From DSNY01 sp016861185 (lineage in GTDB: Bacteria > Pseudomonadota > Gammaproteobacteria > Burkholderiales > Burkholderiaceae_F), in NCBI GenBank assembly GCA_030263275.1, contig SZOR01000155.1, forward strand, positions 1 to 7,548: 7,548 nt of DNA, in the 5' to 3' direction. The translations under genes and the position numbers were made by a program. The notes below the pieces were generated by a model, which was given only the letters and a program-made list of their open reading frames with translations, ran no database searches and was not told where the DNA came from. Positions within the stretch are counted from its first letter, which is position 1, and the number at the start of each line of letters is the position of its first letter. Shown here piece after piece: positions 1 to 4,537 of the stretch.

Positions 1-675
1 CAGGCCGTTCAGGTCGCGGCCGCCGGGACCGCACCGCAAGGGCTCTGGCAGCGGCTCGTTGCGCCCGACTTCGGGCGGCTGGCGCGCGAGCATCTGCTGC
101 TCGTGTTCGCCGCGCTCGCCGCGAGCTGCGCGATCGGCATTCCGCTCGGGCTGCTCGCCGCGCGGCTGCGTCCGTCCGCGCCGGTCGTACTCGGCGTCAC
201 CGGCGTCATCCAGACGATCCCGGCGCTCGCGCTGCTCGCCTTTCTGATTCCTCTGACCGGCCGGATCGGCCCAATCCCCGCGTTCATCGCGCTGACGCTG
301 TACGCGCTGCTGCCGATCGTTCGCAACACGCACGTCGGGCTCACGCAGATCCCGCCGCAGATGCTCGAAGCGGCGCGCGCGCTCGGGCTGCGCCCCGCGG
401 TCGTGCTCGTCAAGATCGAGCTGCCGCTCGCGGCGCCGACGCTGCTCGCAGGCATCAAGACCTCGGCGGTGGTCAACGTCGGCACGGCGACGATCGCCGC
501 GCTGATCGGCGCCGGCGGATTCGGCGACCGCATCGTCACCGGGCTCGCGTTGAACGACCAGACCGCGCTGCTCGCCGGCGCGATCCCGGTGGCGATCCTC
601 GCAGTGCTCGTGCAGGTCGGGTTCGACCTGGTCGAGCGCCTGGTCGTCCCGCCCGGTCTGCGGCGCGCCGGGTAA
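1..675 (+). CDS. Osmoprotectant (glycine betaine/choline-type) ABC transporter permease, 5'-truncated
   Basis: Integral inner-membrane subunit of a type I ABC importer for compatible solutes, of the OpuCB/YehW/ProW class. The reading frame is open from base 1, so the true start is outside the window; 224 residues are visible, ending at TAA 673-675. A hydrophobic multi-helix domain begins near visible residue 30 (AREHLLLVFAAL). The segments TIPALALLAFLIP and LLPIVRNTHVGL are typical of this permease family. The cytoplasmic EAA loop that contacts the ATPase is present (EAARALGL...KIELPLAAPTLLAGIK), followed by the conserved GTATIAALIGAGGFG stretch. Roughly 30 residues precede the first helix and resemble a linker. 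In some proteobacteria such permeases are fused behind a periplasmic substrate-binding domain, and the open frame at the edge allows that here, but it cannot be proven. The substrate is inferred from the family only. Confidence 0.9.
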   Translation, partial: QAVQVAAAGTAPQGLWQRLVAPDFGRLAREHLLLVFAALAASCAIGIPLGLLAARLRPSAPVVLGVTGVIQTIPALALLAFLIPLTGRIGPIPAFIALTLYALLPIVRNTHVGLTQIPPQMLEAARALGLRPAVVLVKIELPLAAPTLLAGIKTSAVVNVGTATIAALIGAGGFGDRIVTGLALNDQTALLAGAIPVAILAVLVQVGFDLVERLVVPPGLRRAG

Positions 676-704
676 GGCTGCGCTGCGGCCGTCGCCGCGC
701 GGCA

Positions 705-881
705 TCAGCGCTGCGCTGCCGTGGCTGCGCCGACCGTAGCGACCGCAACGGTCGTGTCGGGCTTTGCGGCCCGCGACGGCGCAGCCAGAGAAACGACGGC
801 CTCGAACAGGACCATCGTCGTGAGCGCGGCCGCCGCGATCGCGGCCGGTGCGAAGCGGCGTTTTTCGATGGGGTAGCGCAT
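705..881 (-). CDS. Small 58-residue membrane or secreted protein of unknown function
   Basis: Not recognised. The frame runs from ATG (complement of 879-881) to TGA (complement of 705-707). GGGAG (complement of 888-892) sits 6 nt before the ATG, a good Shine-Dalgarno in a genome where random ORFs usually lack one. The product starts MRYPIEKRRF, a positively charged n-region. A hydrophobic Ala-rich stretch of about 27 residues follows (about 11-34, ending TMVLFEAVVSLA), then a short Ala/Val/Thr-rich tail. It is therefore either a single-pass membrane peptide or a secreted peptide with little mature sequence; possible Ala-x-Ala-like cleavage sites lie near residues 34-39. It lies downstream of, and on the same strand as, the transglutaminase/TPR lipoprotein gene, with 97 nt between them, and converges with the permease gene (29 nt between stops). 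It could share the lipoprotein's transcript or have its own promoter. No domain can be assigned. Confidence 0.6.
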   Translation of the reverse strand: MRYPIEKRRFAPAAIAAAALTTMVLFEAVVSLAAPSRAAKPDTTVAVATVGAATAAQR

Positions 882-937
882 CTCGATCTCCCGGTTTGAT
901 TGAACGTGCCGGGCAGGTACGAGACCCCTCTTCGAAC

Positions 938-960
938 GGATGCAGCGCGTGCGCGCATCC
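938..960 (-). terminator. Hairpin downstream of the TPR lipoprotein gene, no U-tract
   Basis: GGATGC (938-943) pairs with GCATCC (955-960), and GCGC (945-948) can extend the stem with GCGC (951-954) around a bulged A. It lies 19 nt past the stop of the minus-strand lipoprotein gene. There is no T-run on the minus strand after it, so it could be a transcript-end or processing stem, or chance in GC-rich DNA. Confidence 0.25.
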
Positions 961-978
961 GCGGCCGCGCGCGTGTCC

Positions 979-2127
979 TCAGCGGCCGCCGTGGGCGCGC
1001 AGCCAGGCGAGCTTGGCCGAGTAGCGCTCGCGGTCGGCGCGCGTCGGGCCGAGTTCCGCGGCCAGCCCCAGGTGCTTGCGCGCGGCGTCGACGTCGCCGA
1101 GGCGGAAGTGCGCCAGCCCGAGCCAGTAGTGGAACTCGGCGTTGTAATCGGCGCGCGCGACTTCCTTCGCGAACAGCGCGCGCGCCGCGTGGAAGTCGTC
1201 GCGCTTCATCGCGGCGAGGCCGAGGTTGAAGTAATGAAACGGCGGTTCCGGTTCGAGCTGTGCGAGCCGGCGCAGCAGCTCGCCGGCCTCGGCCGAACGG
1301 CCCTGCCGGGTCAGCGTCTCCGCCAGATTGAAGAGCGCGCGCGTGTTGCGCGGCTCGCGTTCGAGCACGTGGCCGAACGCGAGCGCAGCCTGCGGCAGGT
1401 CGCCGTGCCGCAGGTAGACGACGCCGAGCGTGTTGTACGCCATCAGCAGAGCCGGACTGTGTGCGATCGCGGCGCGCGTCCACGCGTAGGCGTCTTCGAG
1501 CCGGTCCTGCGCGAGGGCCTCGGCCGCCCGGTTGTTCATGTACATCGCGACCACGGCTTCCTCGGGGATCTCGCGCGTCGGCAGTCCGCGCAGTTCCTCG
1601 GCCGGCAGGAAGTCGATCGTCGTCGGGGCGAGCATCGGGTTGGTGCGCAGGTCGACGAAACGATGCCCGAGCGTCACGTTGATGTGCCCGCTGCGCAGCA
1701 GCAGGCTCTGGCTCCGCATCCAGACTTCCTCGAGGTAGGCGCTCTGGTAACGCACCGGCAGCCCCAGTTCCTTCGCGAACGCCGCCGTCATGATCACCAG
1801 CGACAGGCAGTTGCCGGCGCGCGCGTCGAACGCCTCGGCGGCATTGCGCGTGACCGAAGCGTCGTACTCGAGCTTGAGCCGTCCCTTCGTGTACAGCGCT
1901 TCGATCAGCGCCGCCTGTGCGCCTTTCCTGTGCGCCTGGCCGGTGATCTCGGTCGCGATGAACTGCCGCATCGCGCCGCTGACGGCGAACACCTCGTCGG
2001 CGCCGATGCGCTCGCTCGGCGGGCCGAACAGGTGATCGTTGAATAACGCCGCCGGCGGCGGCGCGGCGGGCGGCGTCGCACAGGCGGCGAGCAGCACGCA
2101 CGACAGCAGCGACAGGGCGCGGCGCAT
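979..2127 (-). CDS. Transglutaminase-like and TPR-repeat lipoprotein
   Basis: Predicted 382-residue envelope lipoprotein. I place the start at the ATG complement of 2125-2127. GGAGGA (complement of 2133-2138) lies 5 nt upstream, and this start gives a clean lipoprotein signal, MRRALSLLSCVLLAAC, with lipobox LAAC and lipidated Cys16. An in-frame ATG 33 nt further upstream would add an Arg-rich leader and has no Shine-Dalgarno. A Pro/Ala-rich linker follows Cys16. Residues about 65-175 form a transglutaminase-like fold with a plausible Cys-His-Asp triad: Cys107 in AGNCLSLV, His148 in SGHINV, Asp172 in TIDFLP. From about 195 to 365 there are about four to five tetratricopeptide repeats (for example 229-262, 263-296, 297-330, 331-364). 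The family is common in beta- and gammaproteobacteria, but substrate and partner are unknown. Cysteine-protease-like, crosslinking or scaffold roles are all possible. Weak -10-like CACAAT lies at the complement of 2159-2164. Confidence 0.9.
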   Translation of the reverse strand: MRRALSLLSCVLLAACATPPAAPPPAALFNDHLFGPPSERIGADEVFAVSGAMRQFIATEITGQAHRKGAQAALIEALYTKGRLKLEYDASVTRNAAEAFDARAGNCLSLVIMTAAFAKELGLPVRYQSAYLEEVWMRSQSLLLRSGHINVTLGHRFVDLRTNPMLAPTTIDFLPAEELRGLPTREIPEEAVVAMYMNNRAAEALAQDRLEDAYAWTRAAIAHSPALLMAYNTLGVVYLRHGDLPQAALAFGHVLEREPRNTRALFNLAETLTRQGRSAEAGELLRRLAQLEPEPPFHYFNLGLAAMKRDDFHAARALFAKEVARADYNAEFHYWLGLAHFRLGDVDAARKHLGLAAELGPTRADRERYSAKLAWLRAHGGR

Positions 2128-2175
2128 CGGATTCCTCCGTCTTCGAACCGGTACGCGCATTGTGCCGCGCGGGCG

Positions 2176-2205
2176 GGAACAGCGGCGCCGGCGCGCCGAT
2201 CTAAA
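2176..2205 (+). promoter_or_regulatory. Candidate ECF/sigma-E-like promoter for the SPW-repeat gene
   Basis: GGAAC begins at 2176 and TCTAAA lies at 2200-2205. These resemble the GGAACTT and TCTAA/TCTGA elements recognised by RpoE-type ECF sigma factors. The spacing (17 nt after GGAACAG) is about one base longer than the classical E. coli arrangement, and the last two bases of the -35 do not match. Transcription would begin near 2212, just before a hairpin. TCTAAA also matches 4 of 6 bases of a sigma-70 -10, without a convincing TTGACA. This is a motif reading only. Confidence 0.3.
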
Positions 2206-2212
2206 GCGGCGT

Positions 2213-2232
2213 CGGTGGCATACGCTCCACCG
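2213..2232 (+). promoter_or_regulatory. 5' leader hairpin before the SPW-repeat gene
   Basis: CGGTGG (2213-2218) and CCACCG (2227-2232) form a perfect 6-bp stem with an 8-nt loop. The Shine-Dalgarno GGAGGG (2238-2243) follows directly and is left exposed, with 7 nt to the ATG at 2251. If the candidate promoter upstream is real, this stem would sit at the extreme 5' end of the mRNA, a position that usually protects transcripts from 5'-end-dependent decay. Confidence 0.35.
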
Positions 2233-2250
2233 TCACTGGAGGGATAGACC

Positions 2251-2613
2251 ATGACGAAACTGAAGCATTGGCAAGATGCGGTCAGCACCGTGCTCGGCGC
2301 CTGGCTGGTGCTTTCGCCGTGGATCTTCGGCTTCCAGGCCGAGACGATGGCGATGGCGAGCGCCGTGGTCCTCGGGGCGGCGATGATCGTGCTGGGTCTG
2401 GCGGCCGTTTTTGCGCCGCGAAGCTGGGAGGAATGGGTCGAATTCGTCGTCGGCCTGTGCGCGATCGCGGCGCCGTGGGTGATGGGTTTCGAAGCCCTGC
2501 GTACGGCCACGCTGAACAGCGTGATCGTCGGCCTGATCGTCGCGGCGCTGGCGCTGTGGGTCCTGCTGGTCGACAAGGACTACAGCCGCTGGTGGCGCGG
2601 CACCGCGCATTGA
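2251..2613 (+). CDS. SPW-repeat integral membrane protein
   Basis: A 120-residue, four-helix inner-membrane protein of the SPW-repeat family, whose biochemical function is not established. The protein is an internal duplication: each half has two hydrophobic helices and a signature near the end of its first helix, SPWIFGF at residues 22-28 and APWVMGF at 74-80. Helices lie at roughly 11-28, 34-54, 63-80 and 89-107. A charged loop, RSWEEWVEF, separates the halves, and the tail (DKDYSRWWRGTAH) is short and polar. The ATG start is supported by GGAGGG 7 nt upstream. It is divergent from the TPR lipoprotein gene (123 nt between starts) and is followed by about 110 nt of hairpin-rich sequence before the next gene, so it is probably transcribed alone. 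The second copy has APW rather than SPW, which is frequent in the family. Confidence 0.88.
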   Translation: MTKLKHWQDAVSTVLGAWLVLSPWIFGFQAETMAMASAVVLGAAMIVLGLAAVFAPRSWEEWVEFVVGLCAIAAPWVMGFEALRTATLNSVIVGLIVAALALWVLLVDKDYSRWWRGTAH

Positions 2614-2623
2614 GCGGCGCGGC

Positions 2624-2666
2624 CGGTCTTGCGACCGAAGCCGGCGGGGGCGCATGCCTCCGCCGG
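2624..2666 (+). terminator. Two tandem hairpins after the SPW-repeat gene
   Basis: Two stems follow the stop at 2611-2613. The first is CGGTC (2624-2628) with GACCG (2633-2637) and a TTGC loop. The second is stronger: CCGGCGG-G-GGC (2641-2651) pairs with GCC-T-CCGCCGG (2656-2666) around a GCAT loop, giving 11 pairs including one G-T wobble. Neither is followed by a T-run, so this is a candidate transcript end or 3' stabiliser rather than a textbook intrinsic terminator. Confidence 0.35.
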
Positions 2667-2683
2667 GGCCGGACTGCGGCGTA

Positions 2684-2722
2684 GGGCAAACTAACGCCTG
2701 ACGAACACCGCGTTTTTTGCCC
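2684..2722. promoter_or_regulatory. 39-nt interrupted dyad abutting the LytM start codon
   Basis: The outer arms GGGCAAA (2684-2690) and TTTGCCC (2716-2722) and the inner arms AACGC (2693-2697) and GCGTT (2710-2714) form a 12-bp stem. A small internal loop and a 12-nt apical loop interrupt it. The right arm contains a run of six T and ends one base before the ATG at 2724. No Shine-Dalgarno is present between the dyad and the start. It could be an operator, a translation-blocking hairpin, or the end of the SPW transcript. Confidence 0.4.
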
Positions 2723-2723
2723 G

Positions 2724-3563
2724 ATGCCTTCGATCGCACGCCGCCGACTGCTGAACTCGATTCCCGCGCTGGCCCTGTCGCCTTGGGCCGGGGGCGGATG
2801 GGCCGCCGTGCGCCGCGTTTCCGCGGTCCCGGGCGGAGTCGCGCGCATTCCCTTCGACGGTACGCACCCGGCGCCGCGCGTGCGGCTGGGCGAGGATCGC
2901 GTGCTGGTGATGCGCGAGGCCGACGCGTGGGTCGCGCACGCGGGCATCGCGCTTTCCACGCCGCCCGGTTCGATCGTGAAGGTCCAGGCCGAACGCGCGG
3001 ACGGCGTTGCGGAAAGCGTCGAGGTCGAAGTCGCTCCCAAGGCCTACGCCGAACAGCACCTGAAGGTTCCGCCGGGCAAGGTCGACCTGTCGAAAGAGGA
3101 TCTCGCCCGCTACGAGCGCGAACGCGCGCATCTGGCCAAGGTGCTGCGCACGTTCAGCGAAGCGCCGCCGGCGACGCTGGCGTTGCAGACGCCCGTGCAG
3201 GGCCCGCGCTCGAGCAGCTTCGGCCTGCGCCGCTTCTTCAACGGCCAGCCGCGCAGCCCGCACAACGGCATGGACTTCGCCGCGGCCGCGGGCACGCCCG
3301 TCGTCGCAGCGGGCGCGGGACGCATCATCGATGCCGGCGACTACTTCTTTCCGGGCAAGACCGTCATCGTCGATCACGGGCAGGGGCTGCTCACGCTGTA
3401 CGCGCATCTGGCCGCGATCGAAACGCGCGTCGACGAGCGCGTGCCCGCGGGGCATCCGATCGGCAAGGTCGGCGCGACCGGCCGCGTGACCGGCGCGCAT
3501 CTGCACTTCTCCGTCTTTCTGAACGCGGCGGCGGTGGATCCGGCGCTGTTTCTGCCGGACTGA
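2724..3563 (+). CDS. LytM/M23 family zinc metallopeptidase with M23 N-terminal domain
   Basis: Predicted periplasmic peptidoglycan DD-endopeptidase, or possibly an amidase activator, of 279 residues. The N-terminus (MPSIARRRLLNSIPALALS...) has a twin-arginine-like RRRLL and a hydrophobic stretch ending near GWAA, so export by Tat or Sec is expected. Residues about 30-110 match the beta-rich domain that precedes M23 in many betaproteobacterial members (VSAVPGGVARIPF...VEVAPKAYAEQHLKV). Residues about 160-279 are the LytM domain, introduced by GPRSSSFGLRRFFNGQPR. Zinc ligands are His180 and Asp184 (HNGMD) and His261 (HLHF); His228 (LYAHL) and His259 are the catalytic histidines. All are present, so the enzyme should be active rather than a degenerate activator. 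The ATG at 2724 is the first possible start, because an in-frame TAG lies at 2682 and no start codon lies between, but it lacks a Shine-Dalgarno. It heads a cluster of cell-wall genes. Confidence 0.93.
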   Translation: MPSIARRRLLNSIPALALSPWAGGGWAAVRRVSAVPGGVARIPFDGTHPAPRVRLGEDRVLVMREADAWVAHAGIALSTPPGSIVKVQAERADGVAESVEVEVAPKAYAEQHLKVPPGKVDLSKEDLARYERERAHLAKVLRTFSEAPPATLALQTPVQGPRSSSFGLRRFFNGQPRSPHNGMDFAAAAGTPVVAAGAGRIIDAGDYFFPGKTVIVDHGQGLLTLYAHLAAIETRVDERVPAGHPIGKVGATGRVTGAHLHFSVFLNAAAVDPALFLPD

Positions 3564-3572
3564 CGGCGTACG

Positions 3573-3605
3573 CCCCGAGCGTTGCCGGCGAAGCAACGGG
3601 CGGGG
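3573..3605 (+). terminator. Hairpin after the LytM gene
   Basis: CGTTGC (3580-3585) pairs with GCAACG (3593-3598) around a 7-nt loop. CCCC (3573-3576) can pair with GGGG (3602-3605) outside a 3x3 internal loop. It begins 9 nt after the stop codon and overlaps a 10-bp palindrome (GGCGTACGCC, 3565-3574). There is no T-run, so readthrough into the transglycosylase gene is plausible. It may be an attenuator or a processing site. Confidence 0.25.
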
Positions 3606-3666
3606 TCGCCGGCGGTCGAATCGTTCTTGAACCCCGCTGCAGCCAGCCTTGCTCGCCGCTTCGCGC

Positions 3667-4533
3667 ATGTCCGCTACGCCATCCGTCCGAGGCGCACCGC
3701 GCCGAAGGCGCCGCCGCGCTTCGGTCGCGGCGCGTCTTGCGCGCGGCATCGCGTCGCTCGTTCCGCGCCCCCGGACGCGCCGCCGTATCCGGTGCGCGCT
3801 GCGTTCGACGCCGCTCGCGATCCTCGTGATCGCCGCGGCGATCGTCGCGCTGGCGCTGTGGTACGCGGCGAACGCGGTCGTTCAGGTCGTGCGCAAACCG
3901 ACCGAGCTGTTTTTCCCGGTCGCCGGGGTGCTTTCGAAGACGCCGGCGGAAACGTGGCGGACCTATGCGCCGCTGTTCCGCGTGCACGCGACCGCGGTGA
4001 TGACGCCCGAATTGCTCGCCGCGCTGGCGCAGACCGAAGGCGCGGGCAATCCGGTCGCGCGCACCTACTGGCGCTGGCGGCTGACCGCCGAGCCGTTCGA
4101 GGTCTACCGGCCGGCGTCGAGCGCGGTCGGCATGTACCAGATCACCGACGGCACCTTCGAACAGGCCAAGCGCTACTGCATCCGCGACGGCGCGGTCGTC
4201 GAGGACGGGCCCTGGCACGACTGGCGCTCGTGCTGGTTCAACGCGCTGTACACGCGCGTATTGCCGAGCCACGCGATCGAGATGACCGCCGCGCTGCTGG
4301 ACCGCAACGTCGCGGCGATCCTCGCGCGGCATCGACTCGCCGCCACGCGCGAGCAGAAGCAGGACCTCGCCGCGCTCGTGCATCTGTGCGGCGCCGGCGC
4401 CGGCGATCTGCACGCGCGGCGCGGACTGAAGCTCGCGCCCGGCCAGCGCTGCGGCGACCACGACGTGGCCGCCTATCTGGCCAAGGTGAACGCGCTGAAG
4501 CGCGTTTTCGCGCGGCTCGCGGCGGAAGGATGA
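3667..4533 (+). CDS. Membrane-anchored lytic-transglycosylase-like (SLT domain) protein
   Basis: Predicted murein lytic transglycosylase, which would cut the MurNAc-GlcNAc bond to give 1,6-anhydro ends. The 288 residues begin at ATG 3667; an in-frame TTG at 3649 would add six residues, a TGA at 3628 closes the frame upstream, and neither start has a Shine-Dalgarno. Residues 1-47 are very basic (a run of six Arg at 12-17), then one transmembrane helix at about 48-70, giving a type II anchor with a periplasmic domain. The SLT-like core has a catalytic-type Glu124 in AALAQTEGAGNP and the motif SSAVGMYQIT at 151-160 (the G-x-x-Q region). Distance from family norms: no LysM or SPOR domain is visible, and four periplasmic cysteines (171, 189, 241, 262) could form disulfides. 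It is followed after 4 nt by the class A penicillin-binding protein. The fold call is secure; the exact lytic family and activity are inferred. Confidence 0.85.
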   Translation: MSATPSVRGAPRRRRRRASVAARLARGIASLVPRPRTRRRIRCALRSTPLAILVIAAAIVALALWYAANAVVQVVRKPTELFFPVAGVLSKTPAETWRTYAPLFRVHATAVMTPELLAALAQTEGAGNPVARTYWRWRLTAEPFEVYRPASSAVGMYQITDGTFEQAKRYCIRDGAVVEDGPWHDWRSCWFNALYTRVLPSHAIEMTAALLDRNVAAILARHRLAATREQKQDLAALVHLCGAGAGDLHARRGLKLAPGQRCGDHDVAAYLAKVNALKRVFARLAAEG

Positions 4534-4537
4534 CCGG

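Noticed and set aside
731..754. Inverted repeat CGACCGT/ACGGTCG with a 10-nt loop
   Set aside because: It lies inside the small-protein frame with no T-run, and stems of 7 bp are common by chance in GC-rich sequence.
940..2046. A 368-codon plus-strand frame opposite the TPR lipoprotein gene
   Set aside because: It is the GC-bias antisense image of the real gene; no Shine-Dalgarno, signal peptide or domain is visible.
536..2101. A 521-codon minus-strand frame overlapping the TPR lipoprotein gene in another frame
   Set aside because: It is Arg/Ala-rich with no motif, and overlaps a gene that has a lipobox, a Shine-Dalgarno and recognisable TPRs in the correct frame.
2128..2160. Alternative start 33 nt upstream for the TPR lipoprotein
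   Set aside because: It has no Shine-Dalgarno and would place an Arg-rich 11-residue leader before an otherwise ideal lipoprotein signal. The downstream ATG has GGAGGA at 5 nt.
2159..2164. CACAAT on the minus strand as a -10 box for the lipoprotein gene
   Set aside because: It matches 4 of 6 bases, but no acceptable -35 lies 16-18 nt upstream; too weak to list as a promoter.
3649..3666. TTG at 3649 as start of the transglycosylase-like protein
   Set aside because: It adds only six residues, has no Shine-Dalgarno and uses a rare start codon; ATG 3667 is preferred, although it is also unsupported by a Shine-Dalgarno.
2691..3749. A 352-codon minus-strand frame opposite the LytM peptidase gene
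   Set aside because: Its composition is Arg/Ala-dominated with no domain, and the plus strand encodes complete M23 motifs.
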